DNA of 64,000 bases from Panax quinquefolius (Eukaryota > Streptophyta > Magnoliopsida > Apiales > Araliaceae), in assembly GCA_020205615.1 (NCBI GenBank), contig CM035151.1, positions 17,586,322-17,650,321 on the forward strand. The letters run 5' to 3'. Under the pieces are notes generated by a model. That model had not been told where the DNA came from. It saw only the letters and a list, made by a program, of their open reading frames with translations, and searched no databases. Each line of letters starts with the position of its first letter. Within the stretch, counting starts at the first letter, position 1. Position numbers and translations under genes: made by a program. This document shows, one piece after another, positions 46,613 through 59,332 of this stretch.

Positions 46613-48600
46613 ATGTCTTCTCCTAACAAGATAACTCGCTGCTCTCGAGAAGAATTTGATGGATTGAGCAAACAGATCATAGACTTGGGTGTCCTATTAA
46701 GAGAGTTACACCAATCTATTCAGGGTCCACAAATACCCATCCACACAGAATCCTCTGCACATGAAAGAATCCAGGGCCAAACAATACCCACTCAACCAGA
46801 GTCATCCATACCAGGGGGCAGTCAGGGTATTGGCAAAAATATGGAAACCCAGATAACTAAACCTTATTCCAATAAAGAAATCACAAATCTCAGGGATGAT
46901 CGAGAAACCGGGGATCTAAGAAAGAAAGTCCAACAAATGGAGGAGACCATCCCACCAATCAAAGGGATCTGAAATTATGGGAGTGTTACCTATTTAGATC
47001 TTTGCATATTCCTGTGGGCTCGATATCCTACCAAATTCAAAGTCCTAGAGTTTGAAAAGTACAATGAGGCAGGCGATAATGAGGCAGGCGATCCATATAC
47101 GCACCAAAAAGTGTACATCATGAACCAGGGGTCTTATGTCAAAAGATGAAAGCATCGAATGCAACTTTTTCAAAAGAGTCTCACCGAGAGAGGCTAAATC
47201 ATGGTACGCCTGACTTGACAATGCCAAAATCCTTAATCGGAAAGAATTGGCCCATGCCTTTCTAAATCAAGATAGCTAATCCACAAATGGCACCGATCGA
47301 TACCAAGTGACTAAAGTCAAAAGCAAAGTAATCGAATCTTTCCGAGAATATGCCCAAAGGTGGAGACATCTTCTCGCATAAGTCATCCCAAAGAATGATG
47401 GAAACCGAGATGGTAATGAAGTTTATTGATATCCAAGAGGCTTCAGACTACTTAAAGGATCCTAGCAGTATAGGAAAGCCTTTCTCGAAATGATCAAACA
47501 CGGCGAAATGGCGAGAGATGGGCTGAAGCGCAGTAAGATTAAAGACTTCACCGCTTGGAAGCAGCTACAAGAATATACAGATGGGAAAGTATCGCGAGCG
47601 ATCCCAAGGGGGTACCCGATAAAGGCAATGAAGATGTATCCTTTGTTGTACAGGGCAAGCTAGTAGACCAAACCTCACAGCCCCCCATTTTGAAAAAAGC
47701 GAGACAATCTGCCATTTCAACAACAAAGTCGCATTTAACCAATTCCGTGACAGAAAAAGAAAATTTGAGAGAAAGGATAATCGGTGTTCACTCCACTCAG
47801 CGATTCTCTTGAAAATGTTTTGGCGATATTGATGGATCATAAGCAAATTATCGAATCGGCTCCACCTCTGAAACTGTGGAGCAAAAGATACAATCCAAGC
47901 CAAAGATGTGCTTACCACTCAGGATCTCCAGATATGATACAAGAGATTGTTGGTCCTTAAAGCATAAAATTCAAAATCTGATCGAAAGTGGCGTGATTGT
48001 GGTCCAACAACCTCGACCAACAAAATGTCAACACCAACCTTCCGTCATAAAGACGATACGTAAGAAGTAAACATGATCGGGTCAGGAAGCGATGAAATAT
48101 ATCTAATTCATAAGTGCATACGAAGGATAGAGGACTACCCCCAAAGGCACAGAGCAGATGTCCTAAAGTGGGAAAATTCGGAGGAGGGTTTGATAGTAAT
48201 TCAAAAGTTAGAGACGATTCAGAACCAAGTAAATCTACTAGCTAAGCTGATAGTGCGCCAACATCAGGATACGTGGCGCTTCTTCACTCAACTATCAGAA
48301 GGCCAAGAAAAGGGGGATGATAAAATTGCTAGCAGACCTCGCCAACGGAAAAATCGCTTGGGGGAATGCGAATTCTCAAAGAAGAAAGATCAAAACACCT
48401 CCACAAGAGTCCGAAAATTCACCCCTCTAAGCAAATCCAATGAAGAAATGCTACACTTTTTGATGAGCGAAGGAAGGATTACCGCGTTACTACCTCCTGT
48501 AAATCCTAAGATAAAGAGCTATGATTCCACCAAGATATGTCTCTACCATTCTAACTCACTTGGACATATGACCGAGGAATGTTGGGCTTTATGACATAAA
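46613..48600 (+). pseudogene. E4 gag-like region of the Tat group, frameshifted, with two zinc-knuckle segments
   Basis: The start MSSPNKITRCSREEFDGLSK (46613) opens a 119-residue hydrophilic frame. After breaks the capsid text F-K-V-L-E-F-E-K-Y-N (47038 on), LAHAFLNQD (near 47248) and ESFREYAQRWR (near 47335) appears, typical of Tat/Retand gag. Two knuckle-like segments follow: one near 47907-47990 (C-A-Y-H-S-G then, shifted, RDCWSLKHKIQNLIESG) and one at 48538-48640 (CLYHSNSLGHMTEECW then HKIQDLIENGELEIE after a stop). Both have the C-x2-H-x4-GH-x4-C layout of this group. No active product is expected. Confidence 0.7.
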
Positions 48601-48645
48601 ATCCAGGATCTCATTGAAAATGGAGAGCTGGAGATAGAAATTCCC

Positions 48646-49257
48646 ATGACCAAAAAAGGCGGAAAGGAAATAAAAAGCTTAAGATGTCCACTTGAGACCG
48701 GAAGATCAAATGAGGTGAAGGCTATGAGCGATAATCCTGGCAGAACACAAGATGGAGCGATCCTAATGCGGGAAATGATAGAAGAGACAAGGGAATCCCC
48801 GAAGGAGGTTCCTCCGCCAACATCCAATATCCTGTGGTCCAAGGATAACACCCGCGTTACTGATTTTATCACTTTGGATGATGCGGAGGAAATACTGATC
48901 CTTTCCAAGGAAGAAAAAGCAAAAAAGGAAAGTTCCTTGAAAGAAATACGACAACAGTTCGAGGGAGATTTCATGATCGAATTCTCTCAAGCCCGGGAAA
49001 AGTGTGAAGGAACAGATAAAGGAAGAGGTAGCGAAGTTGTCGGTGAAACCAACCCATCAAACAATCAAGATTTCTTACCTTTTTGCGATGGGTCCAGCTT
49101 AAGCATCCCTGAGGAATGTATTGAACCAGGAAGCGATCAAGTTATGGCCATAAGTGAAGACAGTCAAAACCAACAGGTAACCTCTGTCATGATCCTCAAG
49201 GTGACACACAACCATCGACAACCGGACTATCGTGCCCAATTAGCCAAAAAGATATAG
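48646..49257 (+). CDS. E4 internal ORF of unknown function (203 codons)
   Basis: This is the longest open frame in E4, right after the second zinc-knuckle segment. It is highly charged, with a Lys/Glu-rich middle (EEAEEILILSKEEKAKK-like text and SSLKEIRQQFEGDF) that could form a helix or coiled coil. It has no protease or polymerase motif. It may be the tail of gag or a non-conserved spacer that happens to be open. I do not recognise it. Confidence 0.35.
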   Translation: MTKKGGKEIKSLRCPLETGRSNEVKAMSDNPGRTQDGAILMREMIEETRESPKEVPPPTSNILWSKDNTRVTDFITLDDAEEILILSKEEKAKKESSLKEIRQQFEGDFMIEFSQAREKCEGTDKGRGSEVVGETNPSNNQDFLPFCDGSSLSIPEECIEPGSDQVMAISEDSQNQQVTSVMILKVTHNHRQPDYRAQLAKKI

Positions 49258-51410
49258 TTCCAGGGGATAAAGTTCCAAGTTCCAGAAGATGTTGGGACGG
49301 TATCACTTCCTTTGCAATATGCTTTTTATTTTCCATGCATGTATAGAAAAAAAACAACAAAAAGAAAAAAAACAAAACTAAAAGAAAAAAAAAGAAAAAA
49401 AAAGAAAAAAAAATCAAAAAAATAAAAAATCAAGTCATTCAGGTTTCAGCTCAACAAGCCTTAACTAAGAAAGACCTGATCTCCCCTCATCAATGGAAGT
49501 ACGTAGGCAGCCATTTATGGTGCGGTTAAACCAAACAAAAACTCAAACAAATCCTTCCCAAACAAATCCTTCCCAAACAAACCCTTCTCAAACAAACCCT
49601 TCTCAAACAAACACTTCTCAAATCATTTATCTCGTCAAGTAGGAACTACGCAGACCTGATCTTCCACACTCACGGAAGTACGTAGGCAACCACTAGTGGT
49701 GCGGTTTAACCCTCAACAGGAACGTCCAAATCCAAACGTCAATTTCAAGAACGACCCTCCAAGTCAGCAACCTATGTGGAGAAGACCCAACAACACTACG
49801 ATGTCATTCCATCAAATCTGGCATAGATCCCAGAAAGGAAGAAACAGCGATATGCCAAGACAACCAGCAGCGAGGACCTTCAAAGATTCGACACCCTTAA
49901 TCACGAGTCTTCATAAAATCAGAAGAAAATCGTCAAGACTGATTACAATAACCAGTCAGGAATAATGATTGAAAGCATAAAAACACAAGTCCTATACTTG
50001 TTCACCATCTGGTATAGAGGAAAAAGTCTCTTGCGATCTCAGCATCTTATCAGCCCATCTGTAAAAGCGACTATCCCAGACAACAAGCAAGGCTGGGGCA
50101 ATTTCAAAATCGACGACAACCCGATATTGCGACCACTACAACAAGACTTGGGAAATCTCGGGAACAGCGACATCTCAACACTGGGGCATTTATCAAACAT
50201 CCTAAATAGGAAAATGCCCCAGTCAACACCATCAGGATGGTCCATCATCATCAAAGCTTCCCTCACATCAGCTCACTAGAAATTTGGATATTACTCACTT
50301 ATGACTTCATCAACAAAGAGAGTTTTTCGTATGAATCTCCGACATCAATATGCGAAAGGACTGGGGCATTTTTTAATTCCAGGAAAGCGAAGGATTTTAA
50401 GGCGGGATCAAGCCTCTCATCAAAAGAAGGAAAACTCCTGAAGGAAATCATGACGACATTAGCTTGCCCCTACAGACGAAGGGGAAAATTCTCAACAAAG
50501 TTCTTAACTTAAGAGCAGAAGCCCAATGATAAAGGGTCTGGCGAATGAAATCTACACCATCAATTTGCGCCAAATCCTCATAAGTTGAGGCCTCTACACT
50601 AAAGTTCAAAGTTTGGCAGCAAAAGTACAAACTGCACCCCCTAGGGATATCAACGACATTCAGATTATCAGTTCAGCCGGGTTGCGAATTAAATGTTCAA
50701 GGAAATGGGGCATAAAGCACTCAACGGCGAAAGGAAACTTCAAATCACCTCAAAAAGGGTGAGGCGATACATCAACGTGCATCTCTATCCATCGTAACAT
50801 CAAGAGGAGTCTAGCGAAGCAAACCTTTGAATATTACTTCAGCGAAGGTATCGGGAGATCTGATTTTCAAACCATTGGCCATTGACGCGCAAGATAGATT
50901 CAATCAACAATGAAAGCTCAAGATACTACCGCTTAGTGATGAAAGCTTTCAAGATACCACCATCCGAGAGTAGGATCCCAAACTACCATCGTGGTAGCGA
51001 TGTCGATATTCAACTACCAAATTTCTCTTCATCATTAGCAATACCAACAAAAAGCCAAACCGTTAGAATCAACATCAAAGATAAGCATCAAAGAATCCTC
51101 GGTAAAGGTAAAGCGATTTGCAAAAAACATTTTAAACACGCATCATAACATTCATTACATCATGATTTGCGATTTTGCGATTTATGATATGCGAAATGCG
51201 ATGTACGAGTTTCAAGGCGCGATCACAAAAAGTGAAATGCGGCAATGAATTTCGATGTGCGAATTTGCGAACACGATTTCATGAAAACATTCTAAACATT
51301 CATCATCATTCACTACATCACGATTTGCATAATTAAAAATACATTGTCATGTTTCAAGTAAATTAATCTTTTTATCATGTCCATTCCATCGCATTGCATG
51401 AAACATGATA
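49258..51410. other. E4 non-coding spacer between gag and the 3' LTR
   Basis: It contains an A-rich stretch (49346-49437) and a block GGAAGTACGTAGGCA with TGGTGCGGTT that occurs twice (49471-49533 and 49652-49712). Between them are six units of CAAACAAAYCCTTCYC (49531-49622). Farther right the phrase TGGGGCAT recurs (50181, inverted at 50213, 50362, 50706), and GCGA-rich short repeats occur (51166-51270). Such spacers are usual in Tat/Ogre elements. Here it takes the place where pol should be. Confidence 0.6.
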
Positions 51411-51422
51411 AAGAGGGGCATC
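51411..51422 (+). other. E4 polypurine tract
   Basis: AAAGAGGGGCAT lies directly before the 3' LTR start TGTAGACAC. Confidence 0.75.
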
Positions 51423-52408
51423 TGTAGACACTCGAAACTTTCTTTTCTTGTTACTAACTATGCAGGAGGGCAAAAACATCTTTTTCACACTCTAGAAGTA
51501 ACCCTGGAGGACTACAACTTCATTTCCTAACCTCGGAGTTAACCCCGGGAGGTCAAGACAATCTCAGAGATAACCCTAAGGACATTCAGAGTAAACAAAA
51601 TGACAATCTCAAAGATATCCTGGAAAAGACTCTAAGCAATGAGATGAAAAATCTGAGATAACCCCGGAGGGCAAATGGTCATTTTTCTAACTCAACTTAA
51701 CTTCAAATCAAATACACTCATGTCAACTCAAATTGATTCAAAAGTAGTTCCACAAGACTCATATTTTAACTTCTTGAATTTAAAACTACACTAAACGACT
51801 CACCGGATTGCCTGACGAAAACCCGGGAATGATATTTTGGTCATGGAACCATCTTCCTGAAATCAAAAAAGGGAAAATCATATGTCATTTTGTAGCTCTC
51901 GAAAAGAGCTTTCCGGAATGGTATGGCACGCTTCAATCGGACTCCATGATTGAAAATTATGAGCGTAAGTTCGAAATAACATTACATGTCATCATGACAC
52001 ACTGGGACCCACACTGCCCGGGGCATCCCGGGCAGCCGCAGGTAAACCAGAGGCTGCCACTGGTAGACCTGTGGCTCCCCCTCTATAAATATGGGGCTTG
52101 GGGTCAGCCATTTGTAAGAAAAAATGCGAGGAAGCCCTGTCCATTTTGCTCTGTACACACCCATATTGAGTGTTTTCTCATTTTAAACATCTGTTAGCTC
52201 ACATATAGCTATACTTTTATCCAGTGGGAGCTGAGTGTTTATCCATATAGAGTCATAGAAGTCTACATCAAAAACCCACCGTAAGCCTTCTTGCATTCTA
52301 TAAAGCCTTTCTTCTATCATTACACACTGCTGCATACACATCGAGTCGTGTGAACAGTGTTTGCTCGACTTTCATCTGTGGTTTTCATTTCTATCTCAGA
52401 TATATATA

Positions 52409-52469
<61 letters not shown>

Positions 52470-52622
52470 CTTATATATGGACTAACATTATCGAATTATG
52501 CCTCGATTGAGCCTGAACTTCATTTGAGCGTTTATTTCGCTTTTTATATATATATATATATATATATAACTGTTGTCGTATATATCTCGATGAGCCCGGA
52601 TTTTACATCCGGCATTTACTCA

Positions 52623-52657
<35 letters not shown>

Positions 52658-52711
52658 GTTGTTTTACATATCCGATGTGCCCGGATTCACATCCTATATG
52701 CTTTCTCGCTA

Positions 52712-52748
<37 letters not shown>

Positions 52749-53011
52749 TTACATTTCATCGAGTTCTCGAGTTTACTTCTGCGGCCATTTACGCTTTTCT
52801 TTACATTCCGTCCCGCCTGAGTTTACTTCGTATGTGATCGCTTATAAAATTTATTTACATTCTCATTCTTTGGAGTTTACTTCGTGGTGATCACTTTACA
52901 ATTTTATTTACATTCCGTCCCACACCGAGTTTACTTCGTATGGTGATCGCTTTTCTTTGCTTTATTTACTTTCCCCGATCCTCATGGAGAATAATTGTAG
53001 TGGTTATCTTC

Positions 53012-53067
<56 letters not shown>

Positions 53068-53648
53068 GCTTTTATATATATATACACGCTTTGATTCCCC
53101 GTGGAGAATAATTTAAGTAGTAGTATCATGTCAAGATATATATATATATATATATATATTTACAAATGTTTATATATATATAACTGCCATCGCTTTCCGC
53201 TATCAATTGCAAACTACCACGTGAGCCTTGGAATCATGTGATCTTACAGATTCGTAATGATGAATCTAGATTCTGTTCCCATGATGGACGTTTTTAGTCG
53301 TAGCGTTTTGTACATTATTTTACAAAGGTGTCGAAGTTTCCTTGATGACTACCATGCCCGTGAGAAATTCTAAGATCACTGCTGATATTGTTTTCTCGCA
53401 GATGTTTCAGATCTCAAAAATAAAAGCAAATGTTTAACATTTAGTAATAAAATGGAAGTATCAAAGGCCTCAATTACTATTGAGCACAGGGTTTGAAAAA
53501 TCTCTTTTTATAAAATGCCATTGCTATATATCTTGTTTAAAACTGAATTTTTCTATAAATTCAAACCCTATGTATATAGGTGCGAACGAGGCATAACACT
53601 ACTTTCAAATAAATGCACATTGATCCACACACACACACACATTCATAT
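51423..53648 (+). repeat. E4 3' LTR, truncated by the gap
   Basis: It matches 43332-45530. The TATA box is CTCTATAAATATGGGG (52081-52096). TA runs differ in length from the 5' copy, as expected for slippage. The sequence stops at CACATTCATAT, which in the 5' LTR lies about 340 bp before the end. Confidence 0.83.
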
Positions 53649-53748
53649 NNNNNNNNNNNNNNNNNNNNNNNNNNNNNNNNNNNNNNNNNNNNNNNNNNNN
53701 NNNNNNNNNNNNNNNNNNNNNNNNNNNNNNNNNNNNNNNNNNNNNNNN
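53649..53748. other. Assembly gap (100 N)
   Basis: Exactly 100 undetermined bases, the usual placeholder for a gap of unknown size. The real gap must hold at least the last ~340 bp of the E4 LTR. Confidence 0.98.
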
Positions 53749-54002
53749 AGATATGATATGTTCTTTGTTTTTAATTGTGAGTTGTTTGTTGTATATGTAT
53801 GCATGTTTTTTCGATGAATTAGTTAGTATATTTGGTGCTGGAAAAAGTATGCTCACTACTATGGTCCCCCTTTCTTTAATTCTATTTTTGCCCCCCTGTG
53901 TCTGCCCTTTGTCTGCCACTAACATTGGTCCCCTTTTTGTTATACTTGTTATAAAGTATTGTATGTTATTCAAACATTTCTCCTTCATTTCTTTAATGCA
54001 GA
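53749..54002 (+). other. 5' flank/intron of the MuDR-type transposase fragment
   Basis: T-rich non-coding sequence between the gap and the transposase ATG, ending in a pyrimidine tract plus CAG, as in an intron. Confidence 0.4.
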
Positions 54003-54246
54003 ATGTCTGTCAGAATTGTTTTTCATTATGGTGGGAAGTTTGTTAAAGATCTACATAAGTATGTTGGGGGTAGTGAAGAAATAGTAGAGACTGTTTGGTT
54101 GGATTACCTTTCTTTGCTTAGTATACATGAATACTACTCTAATTTATGCCCAGTTTCAAATTTGAATATTTATTATCTTGTACTGGATATGAAATTTGGG
54201 AGGGTGGGGCATTATTGATGCAAAAATGAAAAGATGTCATTAATAT
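54003..54246 (+). pseudogene. N-terminal fragment of a MuDR-type (Mutator) transposase
   Basis: MSVRIVFHYGGKFVKDLHKY begins at 54003, followed by VGGSEEIVETVWLDYLSLLS and NIYYLVLDMKFGRVGHY. This is the PB1-like domain that opens many plant MULE transposase genes. The ATG is preceded by TTTCTTTAATGCAG, a likely 3' splice site of a 5' intron. The frame ends at a stop at 54216-54218, and the element is cut by E5 at 54247. The catalytic DDE domain is absent. Confidence 0.72.
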
Positions 54247-57200
54247 GATGGACACCCCAAATCCAGTACTTCATTCCCATTCCAGTAGATCCGTGTTCAC
54301 TTAATCAAACATTCATATCTAACTACCCAATCACAATAAAACTTGATAAATAAAACCTTTCCCATTAAAGGGTTACATAATAAAATCTCCTGTGTTATCT
54401 AACCTTTAAATACAATCATTCAAATGCGGAAATTAAATAAACTTCATTAAAACCAAGTCTAAGATCATCATAATAAAAGTCTAAAGTAAAAATTACAAGT
54501 CTTCATCACTTGCACATTTTTCCCTTTCCTTTGCTAGTCGAAGGTTCATCTACCTTTCTTCTTTCTTTAGTCAAGCAATGAGTTTATAAATATGCAAGAG
54601 TGAGCAAAACAATTGCTCACTGGATATAATATAGAATCAACAGGAGTATAGCAATAATAACTGCCAAAATAGGCTCATCAACAATGAATAGTACTCTATC
54701 AACAATAATCAGAAACTGAAATCCAAAAATGTGGAATAAATATAACTGAGGGTCATAAGACCATGAACTATGTCCACAGTTACGAGTAATCTTTCAACTC
54801 CAACTTTAATAGTCATAAGACTATAAGGACTCCTCGTATTTAGGGGGATCAACCCTTCGTATCATGTATTGTGCACAAACATTTAACGCTACGCCGTAAG
54901 TTATATCCCTAATAATAATAGGTTGTTCATCTCAAGATTTGAGTACAAGTCCGCACCAAAGAGAGTTTGGTTTGGATAAGCTTTCAAGGGTAATTTGAAG
55001 TTCAACGATCATCAACTAGAGGACTAGTTGAATTAATAACATCATATTACGTAATAATCGTAATTGAATCAACATGGTAAACCAAAATCATGCTTTAGGA
55101 ATAATCTAATAATAGCATATACTTTGAATAACTATAACATGCCTTGCTTGAACAATATTAAGTCAAGGTTAATTAGAATCGAGTACTAAGCATGCATAAC
55201 AGTTTGAACGATGAAATTGCTCGACATTAGTATAAATAGTTGTGCATGCTAAACAACAAGTTAAATACAAGAATAACTTGTCAACATTAAACCAAAGTTT
55301 AGAAAGCTTGCATCATTTATAAGGTAATCAATTGAAACAATAAATAGTTCAACAAGATAAAGAATTAGAAAACTTGCATTATTATATTGGAAACAATAAT
55401 TGATTCAATCAAGATAATGGATTAGAACACTTGCCTTTGCTTCGTGGAATAAATCGAACAATTCAAACCACAATATCCTATAAAAATATGTCATCATGAC
55501 ATAATTAGTCATTACCATCTTACAAACATAACTAAGTACGTACATCATTTAAAAATTGGATTTTTAATCACATAATCAAGTTATAACACAAGTTAATCCT
55601 TAATAACATAATTATTCATAGTATAGAAATACTTAAATCAACATTTTACAGTCCTACTATCATCACATAACTTTTGTTAAAATTTCGTGTACAAAAGTAC
55701 ACATCGTTGAGACCATTTCGCTAACTTCATCGCATGGGGCGCATACAGGCTTTATAGTCGTGGTGGTCATACACTACGGCGTGAGTGAGCAGCATGTGCA
55801 CAGCACAGAGAACAAGGCTACAAGGCCATGACATGCAAGGATGGCGATAAGCATCATGCATATGCCATTAAATGTATCATTAGTCCAAGCACACACATGG
55901 CTGAATCGCAGACTAGAACAGAGCAGAAAATTTCTAAGAACAAAGATGAATAAAAAGCCAATTTTGGCCTACAATCTCTCTTTTTCTAACAAATCTAATT
56001 AACACATAAATCATATAAAGACTTCATATAAAACATATTTCAAAGACTCTAACCATGTTTCTACCTATAAAACAACATAAACAACAAATTTAAAACATCC
56101 AATTTCACTATTTTTGATAAAAAAACTCACTTTTTGATATTTTCAATGAAAATCAACATCGTAATTTTTTTTTTTCAACCAAAACCATTAATTCAAAGTA
56201 TTTTATCAAGTATATATACATACTCTACCACATTCAATAATTAATTTATCAACTAAACAACAAATAAACCCTTAATTTCTATTTAAACTAAATAATATAT
56301 ATATATACACAAAACTCTCTCAGAAAAATAGTTTTTCTTCACAACCATATACATAATATAAATTCATGATCTATTCTCAATTATAGCTTAAGAAAATAGT
56401 TTAATAACACTAGATTATCATATAAAATCACATACATAACAAATAATTTATCCTTACACAAGGATTTTACAGAGAATTAAGGAAGAGAAAAACTAAACTT
56501 TAAAACTAAAAAGAAAAGAGTAGATGATACCTTGAAGAAGATGATGATGGAAGATGATGGCCAACCCTTTTTGATTCTCAAGCTTCTTCAATTCTCCAAT
56601 TCCCTAACCTTTCTTTCTTCTTCTTCTTTCTCTCTTCGCAAACTCTCTTCTCTCTCTCTTCCTCTCTATTCTAATCTTTACGCCTTAGGATTATAACGAT
56701 ATAAGATATAATATATATTAATTATATAATATAATATAGATATAATCGATATCGCTTATATAAGTTTTGAAAATCAAAAGCCATAAGGCTTGTTTGGCTA
56801 GTCACTAAAAAAAATAACCAATTAATCTTTAGGCCTTGTTTGGTAAAACACAATTAGAATAAAGACTTAATAAGCAATAAGCCTTGTTTGGCAAAAACTA
56901 AATTAAACTCCCTTAATTTATTTTAGTAACTCCTTTATAACAAGGTTATTTGTCACACATTAATTTAATTAAATTAATCTTAATAACAATTTATTAAATC
57001 ACTTCATCACATAAATCAATACCACCAAAATTATAATTTTCTATATAATTATAACTTTATTTAATCAACTAACACATCCTTTTTAATTACAAATTCCAAT
57101 AAAAAGAATAGTAATTCAATTAATCAAAACTCTCTAACTTAATAATTAAATTAAATTAGCAAAAATAATTAATTTCCTTAATTATTTATTTAACAAATAA

Positions 57201-57316
57201 TTAACCACATCAAATCAAATTTGAACAATTATTTATTCAACAATAAACACATCCATTAAATACTTAAATAATTCAATAAATATTTAATATAACAATTAAA
57301 ATTCTTGAATGTTACA
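54247..57316 (-). repeat. E5 3' LTR
   Basis: On the minus strand it begins TGTAACATTCAAGAATT and ends in a mutated TGTGACACCCC inverse. TATA-rich sequence lies near 56700-56745, with a GA-rich leader just downstream (56590-56660). There are repeated GCCTTGTTTGG blocks (56788, 56832, 56882). Confidence 0.88.
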
Positions 57317-57332
57317 TCATTCCTCCTTACAA
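57317..57332 (-). other. E5 polypurine tract
   Basis: The plus strand reads TCATTCCTCCTTACAA, that is TTGTAAGGAGGAATGA on the element strand, adjacent to the LTR start. Confidence 0.65.
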
Positions 57333-57399
57333 GGATTCTCGCCCCGTAATCACAATTCAAACAATTCATTCATCACATTCTCCCTACTTACAAAGATTC

Positions 57400-58680
57400 T
57401 ATCCCGTAATCAAGACATAGATTAAACAAATAACTCGTGGTAATTCTTCATCATTTCAAATTTTCGAAGTTCCCACGTGGCCTCTTCGACATTGTGGGTT
57501 CCTCCATACTACCTTTATGTAAGGTATCACCTTATTCTCCCGAGCACTTGTTCTTTTTCCGTCGACTATCCGGATAGAACCTCTTCATAGACAAGTCTTT
57601 CTCAAACCGTAATGGTTCGTACTCAATTACGTGCTTGTAATCAGTTTATACTACGTAATAATCGACACGTGAAAAACATTATGAATGTTTTTCAACAACT
57701 CGAGGTAAGAGCTACCTCGTAAGCCACCTCTCCAACCTTTCGCAAACACTTCAAGGGTCCAATAAATCTCGGACTTAGTTTCCCCTTCTTACCAAATCGA
57801 ATTTTTCCCTTCCAAGGAGAAACCTTTAGGAATACAAAATTTCCTACTTCAAATTCACGATCTTGTCTGTGTTGATCAACATATTTTTTTGTCTATCTTG
57901 AGTACTATCAATCTTGTTCTCGATGAGTTTGACAACCTCACGGCAGCTTTTTTGTACCAGCTTCGGTCCTAATAGTTGACGTTCTCCAACTTCATCCCAA
58001 AGATAGTGGAGTTCTCGCACTTTTTCGCCAGATAACGCTTCGTAGGGTGGCATGCCGATGCTAGCGTGGTAACTGTTATTGTAGGCAAATTCCACCAATG
58101 GTAATTGTTCATCCCAGCTTCCTTTGAAATCCATGACGCATGCTCTCAACATATCTTCCAATGTCTGAATCGTTCGTTCTCTTTCGCCATCCGTTTCATG
58201 GGTGATGATATGTCGTACTCATTCGAATCGTGTTCCCATACATTCTTGTAGTCTCTTCCGAAGTTTGATGTGAACCTCGGATCTCTATCTCGACACAATT
58301 GACATCTGGAACTCCATGTCTCGACACGATCTCTTTAACATATAACTTTGCCAAATTGATCAAGATTGAATCTAATCTTTATTGGCAAAAGTGTGCGATT
58401 TTGTCAATCATCCACTATCACCCAAATCGCATCGTATCCTTTCTCGAAGTTGTTGGAAGACCTACCACAAAATCCATTGTGATATGTTCCCATTTCCATT
58501 CCCAGATCTCCAACGGTTGAAGTAACCCGCTTGGTCTTTGATGCTCTACCTTGACTCTCCGACATGTCAAGCACTTTTGAAAAACGATTCTCGCAACATC
58601 TCTTTTCATATTTGGCCACCAAAATGTCGCCGCAAATCTTGATACATCTTCGCATTTTCCGGATGAATCGAATATCTCGA
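57400..58680 (-). pseudogene. E5 integrase and chromodomain, frameshifted
   Basis: The zinc-binding region shows C-L-T-C-R-R-V-K (near 58565). The core includes [20 protein letters not shown] (58518 region), D-A-I-W-V-I-V-D-D after a frame change, and FKGSWDEQLPLVEFAYNNSY (58125-58060). The C-terminal module text K-L-S-P-R-F-I-G-P-L is near 57780-57750. The chromodomain end EEATWELRKFEMMKNYHELF is near 57490-57430. The middle part with the second aspartate is disrupted near 58200-58330. Confidence 0.85.
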
Positions 58681-59099
58681 AGTTATGAGCTTTTCATCAA
58701 GATTTCTTCTTTAATCTTCTAGTATCGCTTTGGAACCCATATTCGTCCTTCAAATCTCAAAGATTCCATAGGTATCAATCTTGTATTTCACCTCTTTTCC
58801 TCAACCACACTTTCTCCGATTTTTTCGCATTCCTCATCCCGCAGTTGAGCGTTCTTCACTTTGTCCACCAAAGTTGACCGGCTTCCATCCGTAACATCTT
58901 TCATCGATTCTCTGGAAATTTGATTTCCAACTCTAACCTTGACATTGTTGTAATAAGCTCCTCCTTATCGATTAACAACATCAACTTTTCCCCGCCTTTC
59001 CTACTCAAGGCATCTCGCAACCACGCTTTTTTTGCTCGGATGAAAAAAGATCTCACAATCATAATCTTTTATCGGCCCATCCATCTTCTTCGACGATGT
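58681..59099 (-). pseudogene. E5 RNase H to integrase linker, heavily degraded
   Basis: Fragments of the connector (AWLRDALSRKGGEKLMLLID-like text near 59025-58960) can be read with frame changes. The rest is too broken to assign. Confidence 0.5.
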
Positions 59100-59332
59100 T
59101 CGTGTCCTTACGTGTGAAAATATACTTCAGACTTTTTATGGTCTGTGTAAATCTCACATTTCTCTCCGTAGAGATAGTGTCTCCATATCTTCTGAGCAAA
59201 CACAACCGCCGCCAACTCTAAATCATGAGTCAGATACCCTTTTTCGTAATCTTTCAATTGTCTTGATGCATACGATGACTTTACCGCCATTTTTGCATAA
59301 GGACACACCCTAATCCCTTATGTGAAGCATCA
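59100..59332 (-). pseudogene. E5 RNase H
   Basis: The minus strand reads [20 protein letters not shown] then [19 protein letters not shown] and C-E-I-Y-T-D-H-K. The first catalytic block (YSDAS-like, 59340-59310) is in another frame. The residue run after the T-D-H block is broken. Confidence 0.85.

Larger units (their letters stand above)
43332..53648 (+). mobile_element. E4: non-autonomous Tat/Ogre-like gypsy element, end lost in a sequence gap
   Basis: Direct LTRs begin TGTAGACACTCGAAA at 43332 and 51423. A tRNA-Arg-type primer site (TGGCGACTACACGGGACTCC) follows the first, and a polypurine tract (AAAGAGGGGCAT) precedes the second. The 5.5 kb interior carries gag-like text of the Tat group, but no protease, RT, RNase H or integrase could be found in any frame, so movement would need help from an autonomous relative. 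The last ~220 bp of the 3' LTR and the far border are hidden by a 100-N gap. Confidence 0.85.

Noticed and set aside
53515..53988. ORFs crossing the 100-N block
   Set aside because: Undetermined bases cannot support a reading frame, and the flanks belong to different elements.
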